Under the pieces are notes generated by a model, which saw only the letters and a program-made list of their open reading frames with translations, did not search any database and was not told the origin of the DNA. The position numbers were made by a program, and so were the translations under genes. This document shows, piece by piece, positions 26,679-35,647 of a DNA stretch of 64,000 nt. Position 1 is the stretch's first letter. Each line of letters starts with the position of its first letter. This stretch comes from Lachnospiraceae bacterium RM5 (GTDB taxonomy: Bacteria; Bacillota; Clostridia; Lachnospirales; Lachnospiraceae). The stretch lies in assembly GCA_900110975.1 (NCBI GenBank), contig FOFK01000002.1, forward strand, positions 131,857-195,856, written 5' to 3'.

Positions 26679-27167
26679 CTAAATTTTAACCTTATATAAT
26701 TTGTCATCCAATCTGATAGAAAAATTATATAACCCCTCTATATCTTTATTATCTTCATCTACCCAATAAATTCCCAACGATATAATATTTTCATCACTAT
26801 TCAACCCATTAATATTTTTTATTTTTACAACTGAATAATCATATACTATTTTACCATCAGAAACAGAAGTTACACCTGATCCATCTGTATCAACTTCATA
26901 TGTATCGATTTTAAAATCAACTTTTTCTATTACATCCATAATATTCCATTCAAGCTCAGTATTTTTTTTATTTTTCTCACAATATAATTCTGCTATCCCG
27001 TGTGCATCTTGATTATTTATACATTCTACAATCTTTTCAGCTATTTCTTTGCCTTCTTTCTGTTTTCTTTTTTCTAATTTTGTAGCTTCATATACTTTTT
27101 TATTATAAATACATGATGTTGATAAAATTATTACAATTATCAGTAATATACTAATTATTTTTTTCAT
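26679..27167 (-). CDS. Lipoprotein, paralogue of the one at 25967
   Basis: A 162-residue lipoprotein, signal peptide MKKIISILLIIVIILSTSC with Cys at 19. It shares KLEKRKQKEGKEIAEKIVECINNQD and GIYWVDEDNKDIEGLYNFSIRLDD with the neighbouring lipoprotein, so the two arose by duplication. Both have an N-terminal helical part and a C-terminal beta-rich part. The role is unknown; similar small secreted proteins in Clostridia are uncharacterised. The region upstream holds a degraded copy of the 57-residue ORF. Confidence 0.75.
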   Translation of the reverse strand: MKKIISILLIIVIILSTSCIYNKKVYEATKLEKRKQKEGKEIAEKIVECINNQDAHGIAELYCEKNKKNTELEWNIMDVIEKVDFKIDTYEVDTDGSGVTSVSDGKIVYDYSVVKIKNINGLNSDENIISLGIYWVDEDNKDIEGLYNFSIRLDDKLYKVKI

Positions 27168-27168
27168 A

Positions 27169-27264
27169 TTATTTACCCATCAATATTATCCAAATTTTCT
27201 TATAACCATCATCATAATAATTATATAAATAAAGTTTCATATCTAATGCATAATCTATATAGCA
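27169..27264 (-). pseudogene. Degraded copy of the 57-aa ORF
   Basis: Thirty-one sense codons without a good start, ending one base before the lipoprotein ATG at 27167. The end (DDGYKKIWIILMGK) parallels DDNTKKIWIVWKGK of the small ORF at 26488-26661, and the beginning (IDYAL) parallels IDIAL, with about 25 residues missing between. This looks like an internally deleted duplicate. The gap from here to the murF terminator (27265-27368) shows nothing else. Confidence 0.5.
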
Positions 27265-27368
27265 TTATATATTCAAATATCAACATAGTCTATCATATTG
27301 CATAATCTATTACTATAAAAAAACAAATCATTTTTCAATACATAATAATTTATATTTTAACAATAAAA

Positions 27369-27405
27369 CAAAAGCAGTCATAGCCAATAACCATAACTGC
27401 TTTTT
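27369..27405 (-). terminator. Terminator after murF
   Basis: AAAGCAGT pairs with ACTGCTTT around a partly paired centre, followed on the minus strand by TTTTGTTTTATT. Located about 40 bp past the murF stop. Confidence 0.75.
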
Positions 27406-27441
27406 AACTAAAAACTTTTGAACCTTTAATCAAAAAGATAT

Positions 27442-28806
27442 TTAACCTAAAAGAAATTCTTTAATTTCCTTAAATTTCATTCCATTTGATGCTTTTATCA
27501 AAACAACATCACCGTCTTTTAATATATCTTTACACTCTGATAAGAAATCAGAAAGTGTATTATAATAATATAATTCTTTTTCAGGACACTCATCACTCTT
27601 AAATGTCATAAAGGCATTAAGCATTAATTCACCTACAAATACCAATACATCAATATCTTTTTTCTTTGTATATTCACCAATCTCAGCATGGAATTTTTTC
27701 TCATCATTACCAAGTTCAAACATATCACCAAGAATGGCAACTTTTCTTCCTTTACCAAAGCACAATACATCAATTCCTGCTCTCATTGATACAGGATTAG
27801 CATTATAACAATCATCAATTAATGTAATATTATTTTTTCTTATAACATTTCCCCTACCTGAAATAGCTGTGACTTTTCCTAGTCCACTTATGATTTCTTC
27901 ATTTGTAAGATCAAAAATCTTTCCAACACACGTTGCTGCAAGGGCATTATAAATCATGTGTTTTCCAGGAATCTTAATATTTACATCCATTTTTTCATTA
28001 TCATAGATAATATTGCAGCTTACAGAGTCAACGTCATCCGTCTTAACATTTTCAGAATATGCAATAACTCCATCTTTCTTTTCATATGAGTAAAATACAG
28101 GCTTTATACCTTCATATTCATTAATTGTAATAAGCTTATCATCATCACCATTTAAAACAATATGTCCATTTTTGTTAAGTCCTTTAAAAATCTCAGTTTT
28201 CGCCTTTAAAACACCATCCCTGTCACCTAATTTTTCAAGATGACAAGTTCCTATATTAGTAATTACACAGACATCAGGTTTTACAATATCTGTAAGTCTT
28301 GTCATTTCATTAAAATCACTGATTCCCATTTCAATAACAGCAACTTCATGTTCTTCTCTTAATCTGAAAATTGTAAGAGGTACACCAAGCTCATTATTAT
28401 AATTTCCATCAGTTTTTAATGTATTATATTTTTCACTTAGTACTGAAGCTATTGCCTCTTTTGAACTTGTTTTTCCAACACTACCTGTTACTCCCACAAC
28501 TTTTATATCAAGAATACTTCTGTAATATCTTGCAATGTCCTTTGTAGCTATAAGAGAATCTTCAACAAGAATATATGGCTTATCAGTATCAAGCTCTTTT
28601 TCTGAAATTACACACATTGCTCCATTTTCATAAGCAACATTCACATAATTATGTCCACCTCTTATTGCTATAAAAAGATAATCTTTTTTTACATCATTTG
28701 TATCCCTTACGATGCCTTCCACTTCTGTTTTTCTAAGACTTTCATCGTTACAAAATAATTTTCCATTACATACCTGTGATATTTTCTCTAATGTAAGATT
28801 TTTCAT
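27442..28806 (-). CDS. murF: UDP-MurNAc-tripeptide:D-Ala-D-Ala ligase MurF
   Basis: MurF adds the D-Ala-D-Ala dipeptide to the cell-wall precursor in the cytoplasm. The 454-residue protein shows the ATP-binding VGVTGSVGKTSSKEA loop, EMGISDFNEMTRLTDIV, ITNIGTCHLEKLGDRDGV, DDCYNANPVSMRAGI and AILGDMFELG, all Mur ligase family segments. Two adjacent ATG codons (28809, 28806) follow GAGGTATA; the second has the better spacing. It lies 40 bp after ddl, which makes its substrate, so the two are functionally paired. Confidence 0.97.
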   Translation of the reverse strand: MKNLTLEKISQVCNGKLFCNDESLRKTEVEGIVRDTNDVKKDYLFIAIRGGHNYVNVAYENGAMCVISEKELDTDKPYILVEDSLIATKDIARYYRSILDIKVVGVTGSVGKTSSKEAIASVLSEKYNTLKTDGNYNNELGVPLTIFRLREEHEVAVIEMGISDFNEMTRLTDIVKPDVCVITNIGTCHLEKLGDRDGVLKAKTEIFKGLNKNGHIVLNGDDDKLITINEYEGIKPVFYSYEKKDGVIAYSENVKTDDVDSVSCNIIYDNEKMDVNIKIPGKHMIYNALAATCVGKIFDLTNEEIISGLGKVTAISGRGNVIRKNNITLIDDCYNANPVSMRAGIDVLCFGKGRKVAILGDMFELGNDEKKFHAEIGEYTKKKDIDVLVFVGELMLNAFMTFKSDECPEKELYYYNTLSDFLSECKDILKDGDVVLIKASNGMKFKEIKEFLLG

Positions 28807-28846
28807 CATTATACCTCAAACATAATTTCATCTTATTTTATTCATC

Positions 28847-29875
28847 TTATCTCATAGATTTTTCAATAAGCATTTCACATAAACTTCCAAAATCAATTCC
28901 TAAAGCCATGGCTTCCTGTGGCAATAAACTTGTAGGAGTCATACCTGGAAGTGTATTTGCTTCAAGGCAGTAAATATTATCATTTTCATCTGCAAGGAAG
29001 TCTATTCTTGAATAAACACCAAGTCTTAATACCTTAGCAGCATGTTCAGCCTCTCTCTGCATCTTTTCTGTAAGCTCTTTACTAATCTCTGCCGGGCAGA
29101 CATCTTTTGTTTTTCCAGGCTCATATTTATTTGTATAATCGTAGAATCCTTCTAAAGGAATAATCTCAATAATTGGTAATGCTTTTCCATCAATTACACC
29201 AATTGAAAACTCTCTACCCTTAACATATTCTTCTACAACAATAATATCTTCAAACTCAAATGCATCTTCAATGGCTTTCTTTAATTCTTCCTCATTTTCA
29301 GGAATATACACGCCAACACTTGAACCACCACATGCCGGTTTAACAACACATGGACATGAAATTTTCTTTTCATCAAGCATATCTTTATATTCTTCAAATG
29401 TTTTGCCTTTTTTAAGTTCTGCACCAACAGGTGTAGGAACATTATTATACATAAAAATCTGCTTTGAAATATTTTTATCCATTGCAAGGGCACTTCCAAG
29501 ATAATCTGTTCCTGTATATTTTATTCCAAAAAGATCAAATGTAGCCTGTATTTTTCCATCTTCACCATTTGAACCATGAAGAGCCATAAATACAACATCT
29601 GCTTTAGAACAAATTTCTAAAATATTTTCTCCCATAAATACTTTTCTTGTATTTTTAAGTTCATTAACTTCATCATTAAAAGAAGAAATCTCTTTGCTGC
29701 CTGCTTCCACGTCATAGTCTCCTGCAAAGAAATCTATATTTTTACTACCAATAAAGACATCTAATAATCTTGCATTATGTCCTTTATCAATCAAAGCTTT
29801 ACATACCATTGTTCCGGATACAATGGAAATTTCTCTTTCTGTACTTGTTCCGCCACATAAAACTACAATATTCAT
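28847..29875 (-). CDS. ddl: D-alanine--D-alanine ligase
   Basis: An ATP-grasp ligase of 342 residues that joins two D-alanines for peptidoglycan. Visible motifs are VLCGGTSTEREISI (N-terminal), ALHGSNGEDGKIQATFDL, CVVKPACGGSSVGVYI, VEEYVKGREFSIGV, and the C-terminal SRIDFLADENDNIYCLEANTLPGMTP that binds Mg2+ and ATP. AAAGGTG precedes the ATG at 29875. It sits directly before murF in the same direction. Confidence 0.97.
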   Translation of the reverse strand: MNIVVLCGGTSTEREISIVSGTMVCKALIDKGHNARLLDVFIGSKNIDFFAGDYDVEAGSKEISSFNDEVNELKNTRKVFMGENILEICSKADVVFMALHGSNGEDGKIQATFDLFGIKYTGTDYLGSALAMDKNISKQIFMYNNVPTPVGAELKKGKTFEEYKDMLDEKKISCPCVVKPACGGSSVGVYIPENEEELKKAIEDAFEFEDIIVVEEYVKGREFSIGVIDGKALPIIEIIPLEGFYDYTNKYEPGKTKDVCPAEISKELTEKMQREAEHAAKVLRLGVYSRIDFLADENDNIYCLEANTLPGMTPTSLLPQEAMALGIDFGSLCEMLIEKSMR

Positions 29876-29941
29876 AATAGTCACCTTTCTATATTAATTT
29901 AATCAACTTATAAACTTTATATAATACTTATGACTCCACCA

Positions 29942-31942
29942 CTAATAAACTATATCATCATTCACATTTTTGTCAATAAATTCATAGCCCTTTAAAACAA
30001 ATTCATCAACTGCTTTTTTCGCCTTTTTTATAAGATTTCCATCCTGATAAATATCAGCAATTTTAAAATCCATTTCCCCACTCTGTCTTATTCCAAAGAA
30101 ATCTCCAGGGCCTCTTAGTTCCAAATCCTTTGATGCTATATAAAAACCATCATTTGATTCATTTAAAATCTTAAGTCTTTCAATCTTATCCTTATCATCA
30201 GTTGTGGAAATAAATATACAATATGACTGATGTTTACCTCGTCCCACTCTTCCTCTTAACTGATGAAGGGATGCAAGACCAAACCGTTCTGCATTTTCAA
30301 CCATCATAACAGTTGCATTTGGTACATTTATTCCAACTTCAATTACTGTAGTAGATACAAGGACTTTTATTATATTATCCTCAAAATCTTTAAGAATCTC
30401 ATTTTTTTCATCCGGCTTCATCTTACCATGAAGATATGAAACCTTTATATTCTTTAGTTCTTTTTCTAACTTTTCCTTATAATCCACAACATTTTCAGCC
30501 TGTAATGAATCATTTTCATCAACCATAGGACAGATTACATATACCTGTCTTCCTTCTTCAACCTGATCTTTTATAAACTTATATGCTCTGTTTCTATAAT
30601 CTTTTGTAACGACGCAGTTTTTTATCGGAAGCCTTCCTAAAGGAAGCTCGTCAATCACAGATATATCCATATCGCCATAAAGAATAATTGCAAGGGTTCT
30701 TGGAATTGGTGTTGCACTCATAACTATCATATGAGGTGTTACACCTTTTTTATAAAGCTTCGCCCTCTGGTTTACCCCAAATCTATGTTGCTCATCAATT
30801 ACAACCAAGGCTAATTTATCATATATTACATTGTCCTGAAAAAGTGCATGTGTACCAATAATTAAACGCACCTTCCCAGACTCTATGTTTTTATATATTT
30901 CCTTTCTTTCTTTTGCAGTGGTAGACCCTGTAAGAAGACTGACTTCAAAAGGAAGATTATTATCTTTTATAAGTTTTGACATATTTTCATAATGCTGGCT
31001 TGCAAGCACTTCTGTAGGCACCATGAGTGCTGATGTAAGAGATGAATTACACATATCAAGCATTGCAAGAAAAGCAATAATAGTTTTTCCTGAACCTACA
31101 TCTCCCTGAATAAGCCTTTGTTTAACAACTTTTCCGCTAAAATCATTTCTTATTTCTTCTAATACTCTTTTTTGTGCATTTGTAAGTTCATAAGGAAGAT
31201 TATTTAAAACTTTATCTGATAATGAAAAATTATCAACTATATATCTGTTAGGAATTTCTCTTTCATTTTCCTTTAACAGCTTCATTTTATAGAGAAATTC
31301 AAATAATTCATCAAAAGCAAACCTGTTTCTTGCCATTTTAAAATCATCAAAATCCTTTGGGAAATGAATATTTCTTACTGCAAATTCCTTATCACACAAA
31401 TTATTTTCCCTAAGCATTTCTTCATCAAGATAATCAGTAACAGATAAATTTTTAAGCGCCTCTTTAATAAATTTAATCATCTGATTATTTGATATTCCTT
31501 TTTTTAAACTGTAAACAGGCTGCATACTATTTAATTTTTCTTTATATTTTTCTTTTGAAAAAACTTCAGGCTGTTCTAAAATCATAGTATTATTTTCAAA
31601 TTTTATTCTTCCTCTGAAAATATATTCCCCTGATACTTTTAAAGAACTTTTTAAGAAAGGCATGTTAAACCATTTAACATTTATTCTGTCATTGTTTTTA
31701 TCTTTAATAACAGTTGTGATAATGGTAAGATTCTTTACCTTCTTCATAAAGATACTTCTGTCAATAAAACCATCTATTGCCACAACTGCTTTATTATCAA
31801 TATCTTTTATATTTACAGGATTTTCATATATATCATAATTTCTTGGAATATAATTAATAATGTCATCTATAGAATAAATATTCATTTTATTTAGAATATT
31901 TAATGTTTTTTCACCTATCCCTTTAACATCCTTTAATTCCAT
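29942..31942 (-). CDS. recG: ATP-dependent DNA helicase RecG
   Basis: RecG remodels stalled forks and branched DNA. The 666-residue protein has the N-terminal wedge/OB region (GEYIFRGRI), Walker A GDVGSGKT, DEQHRFGVNQR (motif II and beyond), SATPIPRTLA (motif III), and QLRGRVGRGKHQSYC (motif VI). Length is typical. It follows the membrane protein at 31973 by 30 bp and is part of the common Gram-positive neighbourhood rpmB / yloU-yloV-recG. The start has AAAGGA at a rather long distance. Confidence 0.97.
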   Translation of the reverse strand: MELKDVKGIGEKTLNILNKMNIYSIDDIINYIPRNYDIYENPVNIKDIDNKAVVAIDGFIDRSIFMKKVKNLTIITTVIKDKNNDRINVKWFNMPFLKSSLKVSGEYIFRGRIKFENNTMILEQPEVFSKEKYKEKLNSMQPVYSLKKGISNNQMIKFIKEALKNLSVTDYLDEEMLRENNLCDKEFAVRNIHFPKDFDDFKMARNRFAFDELFEFLYKMKLLKENEREIPNRYIVDNFSLSDKVLNNLPYELTNAQKRVLEEIRNDFSGKVVKQRLIQGDVGSGKTIIAFLAMLDMCNSSLTSALMVPTEVLASQHYENMSKLIKDNNLPFEVSLLTGSTTAKERKEIYKNIESGKVRLIIGTHALFQDNVIYDKLALVVIDEQHRFGVNQRAKLYKKGVTPHMIVMSATPIPRTLAIILYGDMDISVIDELPLGRLPIKNCVVTKDYRNRAYKFIKDQVEEGRQVYVICPMVDENDSLQAENVVDYKEKLEKELKNIKVSYLHGKMKPDEKNEILKDFEDNIIKVLVSTTVIEVGINVPNATVMMVENAERFGLASLHQLRGRVGRGKHQSYCIFISTTDDKDKIERLKILNESNDGFYIASKDLELRGPGDFFGIRQSGEMDFKIADIYQDGNLIKKAKKAVDEFVLKGYEFIDKNVNDDIVY

Positions 31943-31972
31943 GATAATATAATAATCCTTTCAAAATATACA

Positions 31973-33082
31973 TTAACCATATAACTGGCATTTTCCCTGA
32001 AATACATCAGGATCTTCCATAGTTTCAAATTGATTCTTATTATAAAAATCTTCATTTTTACAAACTATAAACACTTCGCTATTTTCATCAACTTTCTTAT
32101 AACTTGACGGATCAACTTCATATTTGCATCCGTCAGACATATAGACATAATACTTTGATGTTTCAGTAACATTTACGCCACCTGAATATTTTACAACCGT
32201 TTTTTCAAGTTTTATCTCTTTCTTGTTAATTGTAAGATATTTCCACTTAAACTCTCTTTTTCTTATAGTCTTTGAATTATTATAATTTTCATATATGACA
32301 AAACCAAATATCAATGTTCCTACTATTAAAAATGGTAATCCCATAAATATATTTCCCTCTTTATACGAAGCATATAAAACTGTTGCTACAATTGTTCCTA
32401 CTATAAGCAACATAATAACAGCTGAAAAGAAAACAGTTACTAAAGAATCTTTTACAACCTTATCGCAAATAGGAAATTTATTTCCATCGCACCATTCATC
32501 CTCTGTCATATAGCCTTTTGCAATCATTCTTTCTGATTCATCAATATTAAACTTAAAAAACCTGTCCTTAAAAACATATAAAATTATACAAATACCCGTA
32601 GCTATAATTATAAAAGCAATAAAGGTCATAGGTGTTTTTTGATCTTTTACAATATGACCATCTACACCATTATAAACTCCATTTAAGTTATAAATTTTTA
32701 CACCGGTAAAAATAAGCATTACTGCAAGTATAATATTAGATAATGCACATACATTTCTATATAAAATTTCATTATCCATTATTTTTACAATTACAACATC
32801 AAGGGAATTAAATAAAAGTGCATAACTTGCCAATGTAAAAATCAAAAAGAAAGAAAAAATTATAATTTCTGCTCCAAGTCCACCACTCGTTGTTACATTT
32901 CCATTTGTTAAAATAAATTTAAATGCAACAGTAAATAAAGTTACAATAAAAGACCATAGTGCAGCAAAAAAACTACACTCTGTTTTATTTACTTTTCCTG
33001 TAACAAAAATAGCAATATTCAAAATCAAAAACAGGGCATTTAGCTCTGTAAATATATCCATTGATTTTACAAATATATCCAT
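31973..33082 (-). CDS. Multi-pass membrane protein of unknown function
   Basis: A 369-residue protein with about seven membrane segments. After segment five it has a cytoplasmic loop including MIAKGYMTEDEWCDGNKFPICD, and after the last segment a soluble C-terminal part of about 110 residues. No family is recognised. It is inserted between yloV and recG, genes that are commonly adjacent in Firmicutes. The start at 33082 was preferred over one upstream because the latter lies inside the hairpin at 33118-33143. The C-terminal part looks like it could sense or bind something, but this is guesswork. Confidence 0.7.
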   Translation of the reverse strand: MDIFVKSMDIFTELNALFLILNIAIFVTGKVNKTECSFFAALWSFIVTLFTVAFKFILTNGNVTTSGGLGAEIIIFSFFLIFTLASYALLFNSLDVVIVKIMDNEILYRNVCALSNIILAVMLIFTGVKIYNLNGVYNGVDGHIVKDQKTPMTFIAFIIIATGICIILYVFKDRFFKFNIDESERMIAKGYMTEDEWCDGNKFPICDKVVKDSLVTVFFSAVIMLLIVGTIVATVLYASYKEGNIFMGLPFLIVGTLIFGFVIYENYNNSKTIRKREFKWKYLTINKKEIKLEKTVVKYSGGVNVTETSKYYVYMSDGCKYEVDPSSYKKVDENSEVFIVCKNEDFYNKNQFETMEDPDVFQGKCQLYG

Positions 33083-33117
33083 ATTTTCTCTCACTTTCCC
33101 ATATTTCCATAAATACA

Positions 33118-33143
33118 GAATAGGTGCCATAAGGCACCTATTC
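33118..33143 (-). terminator. Hairpin, probable weak terminator after the YloV gene
   Basis: A perfect 11-bp stem GAATAGGTGCC/GGCACCTATTC with a 4-nt loop lies 12 bp past the yloV stop. On the minus strand only TGTATTT follows, so termination is probably partial and lets recG be read through. Confidence 0.6.
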
Positions 33144-33154
33144 TTAAGAAATTT

Positions 33155-34804
33155 TTATTCTACAGAAATTACATAATAATAAATTGGCTGTCCACCGTAA
33201 TTTACATCAACTTCAACATCAGGGAATTTTTCTCCAATTGCCTTTTGAAGCTCTTCTATATTTTCTTCTGTAACATCTTCACCATAGTAGATACTTAATA
33301 TCTCAGAATCTTCATCAACAAGTTCAGAAATCATATCAAGTGTTGTTTCTAAAACATCTTCACCAACTGATAATATTCCTGAATCACCAATACCCATGAT
33401 ATTGTTTTCTTTAATTTCTTTATCATCAATAACTGTATCTCTTACAGCATATGTAACTGAACCAGTCTTAATATTTTCCATATCTTCAATCATATGTTTC
33501 TTATTTGTCTCTGCATCCTGTCCCTGTACATAACTTACGATTGCTGCAATTCCCTGAGGAACGTTCTTTGATGGAATAACTACAATATTCTTTTCTTTAA
33601 CAAGGCTCGCTGCCTGATTTGCTGCAAGAACAATATTTTTATTATTAGGTAATACATATATTGTCTTAGCATTTACTTTTGAAATTGCATTAATAACATC
33701 TTCAGTACTTGGATTCATTGTCTGTCCACCTTCAATTACCTCATCAACTCCAAGTCCTTTTAAGATTTCATTCATTCCATCACCGATGGAAACTGCTATA
33801 AATCCAACTTCTTTTTCTTCTTTCTCTTCAGCTTTCATGCTTGCTTCGTATTTAGCTTTCATAGCATCATCTGAAGAACCATTATTATTTTTTGAATCCT
33901 TTACTAATGATTCAAAATCAAACTTCATAATGTCACCAAAAGAAAGTGCCTTAGTAATAATCTCACCAGGTTTATTAGTAAACATCTTTGTCTTTAATAC
34001 ATCACCACTTGCACTGACTTCCACATTTGAACCAATACCTGAAAGATATTCTTTATATTCATTTTCTTTATTATAATCAATATTTCCATTAAGTCTTACA
34101 ATAAAGTTTATTTTATAATTGTAATCTGAGCCGGCTTTTTTGGATTCTTTCTTTAAATCACCTGCAAGGAATGCCTTAATATCAATGTCTTTTCCTTTAA
34201 GACCTTCATTCATTCCTTTTAAAACCTGCATAAGACCCTGTCCACCTGAATCTACAACACCTGCCTGTTTAAGAACCGGTAAAAGTTCAGGAGTCTGCGA
34301 AAGAGCATAATCTCCTTCTTTAATTATCTCATCTAATATAACTTCAATGTCATCTGTTTCTAAAACGACTTCTTTTGCCTTATCAGCAATAGCTTTAGCT
34401 ACTGTAAGGATAGTACCTTCCTTTGGCTTCATAACAGCCTTATATGCTGATTCAACAGCTCTGTCACACGCATTACTTATAACAACAGCATCAATAGCTT
34501 CATGCTGTTTCATCTCTTTTGTAAATCCTCTGAACAACTGAGATAAAATAACACCTGAGTTACCTCTTGCTCCTCTAAGAGAACCAGAAGAAATAGCCTT
34601 TGAAAGAGTCTTCATGTCAACTTCTTCAAGAGCTGCAACTTCTTTTGCTGCTGACATAATAGTCATAGTCATATTTGTACCTGTATCACCATCAGGAACA
34701 GGAAAGACATTTAACTCATTTATATAATCTTTCTCATCCTCAAGACTCTTTGCTCCTAATAAAAACATTTTTTGTATTGTCTTTACGTCTAAACTTGTTA
34801 TCAC
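33155..34804 (-). CDS. yloV: DAK2 domain protein YloV (FakA-like fatty acid kinase subunit)
   Basis: A 549-residue protein. The N-terminal DhaL-like kinase domain has NVFPVPDGDTGTNMTMT, whose Asp residues bind the metals and ATP, and GSLRGARGNSGVILSQLFRG. The middle and C-terminal domains match the DAK1-like/YloV region (VGFIAVSIGDGMNEILKGLG, VYVLPNNKNI-type, seen as IYVLPNNKNIVLAA). Related FakA proteins phosphorylate fatty acids bound to FakB partners. No fakB gene is in the window. The start codon is GTG at 34804 after GGAGGATCATGTT. It follows yloU by 17 bp. Confidence 0.92.
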   Translation of the reverse strand: MITSLDVKTIQKMFLLGAKSLEDEKDYINELNVFPVPDGDTGTNMTMTIMSAAKEVAALEEVDMKTLSKAISSGSLRGARGNSGVILSQLFRGFTKEMKQHEAIDAVVISNACDRAVESAYKAVMKPKEGTILTVAKAIADKAKEVVLETDDIEVILDEIIKEGDYALSQTPELLPVLKQAGVVDSGGQGLMQVLKGMNEGLKGKDIDIKAFLAGDLKKESKKAGSDYNYKINFIVRLNGNIDYNKENEYKEYLSGIGSNVEVSASGDVLKTKMFTNKPGEIITKALSFGDIMKFDFESLVKDSKNNNGSSDDAMKAKYEASMKAEEKEEKEVGFIAVSIGDGMNEILKGLGVDEVIEGGQTMNPSTEDVINAISKVNAKTIYVLPNNKNIVLAANQAASLVKEKNIVVIPSKNVPQGIAAIVSYVQGQDAETNKKHMIEDMENIKTGSVTYAVRDTVIDDKEIKENNIMGIGDSGILSVGEDVLETTLDMISELVDEDSEILSIYYGEDVTEENIEELQKAIGEKFPDVEVDVNYGGQPIYYYVISVE

Positions 34805-34821
34805 AACATGATCCTCCTTGG

Positions 34822-35181
34822 TTAATCTATAACGCGAACACCTTCGACGAAGATATTTATATGTTTAACTGTTAAACCTGTAGTCTCTTCAACCTGATAT
34901 TTTACTGTTGAAATAAGATTATCAGATACAGCTGAAATACTTACGCCATAAGCCACAATAACGTGGAAATCGATAGAAACATTATTATCCTCATCAACTT
35001 CTACATTTACACCTTTTGCAAGATGTTCCCTCTTAACCAATTTAACTATACCATCAGTAACACTTACAGCTGCCATTCCGACAATACCAAAACACTCAAC
35101 TGCAATATTACCTGCAAATTTTGCTAAAACCGAATTATCGATAGAAATATCTCCAAGTTCAGAATCAATTCTTCCCTGCAT
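34822..35181 (-). CDS. yloU: Asp23/Gls24 family protein YloU
   Basis: A 119-residue protein of the alkaline-shock Asp23/Gls24 family. Typical segments are ISIDNSVLAKFAGNIAVECFGIVGMA and the repeated VNVEVDEDNNVSIDFHVIVAYGVSI, ending VNIFVEGVRV-like (INIFVEGVRVID-type). Members are linked to envelope stress, but YloU beside YloV suggests a housekeeping role with fatty acid kinase. ATGGAGGAAGTGT precedes the start. Confidence 0.92.
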   Translation of the reverse strand: MQGRIDSELGDISIDNSVLAKFAGNIAVECFGIVGMAAVSVTDGIVKLVKREHLAKGVNVEVDEDNNVSIDFHVIVAYGVSISAVSDNLISTVKYQVEETTGLTVKHINIFVEGVRVID

Positions 35182-35263
35182 ACACTTCCTCCATTCTGTA
35201 TAATATAAATTTTACTTTTAAAGTGTCATGACAAAAAAACACCTTTAAGCACTATTATGTGCT

Positions 35264-35338
35264 ATTATAACATTTATTCAAAAAAAATAAAGCATAATTC
35301 AAAAAATACTTGCATAATATTCTTATTTCTGTTAAAAT
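35264..35338. promoter_or_regulatory. Divergent promoters for yloU and rpmB
   Basis: On the plus strand TTGCAT (35310-35315) and TAAAAT (35333-35338) are 17 bp apart and drive rpmB, with AAGGAGGTGC about 40 bp on. On the minus strand a perfect TATAAT (35269-35264) probably serves yloU, though its -35 is poor. Short inverted repeats follow in the yloU leader (35248-35263). Confidence 0.7.
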
Positions 35339-35390
35339 GTTCTTCGTGTCAGGCTAAGACCTAATTTTATTCCTAAGGAGGTGCTAAGGA

Positions 35391-35576
35391 ATGGCAAAAT
35401 GTGAAATTTGCAGTAAAGGAGCTCACTTTGGTTGTAACGTGAGTCACTCACATAGAAGATCTAGTAGAATGTGGAAATCAAACGTTAAATCTGTTAGAGT
35501 TAATGTAAACGGAGCTACAAAGAAAATGTATGTATGTACATCATGCTTAAGATCAGGACTTGTTGAAAGAGCTTAA
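35391..35576 (+). CDS. rpmB: 50S ribosomal protein L28
   Basis: The 61-residue L28 protein of the large ribosomal subunit. It has MAKCEICSKGAHFGCNVSHSHR at the start and VCTSCLRSG near the end; the two CxxC pairs indicate the zinc-binding form. AAGGAGGTGC precedes the ATG. It has its own promoter and terminator and is transcribed away from yloU. Confidence 0.98.
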   Translation: MAKCEICSKGAHFGCNVSHSHRRSSRMWKSNVKSVRVNVNGATKKMYVCTSCLRSGLVERA

Positions 35577-35609
35577 TTACTTTTAATATTGAATTAAACA
35601 TAATATTTA

Positions 35610-35641
35610 AGAGGTGCTACTTATGTAACACCTCTATTTTT
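35610..35641 (+). terminator. rpmB terminator
   Basis: AGAGGTG (35610-35616) pairs with CACCTCT (35629-35635), with a further TAC/GTA pairing inside, followed by ATTTTTCT. It lies 34 bp past the stop and just before the 3' end of the convergent cotH gene. Confidence 0.8.
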
Positions 35642-35647
35642 CTGTCC

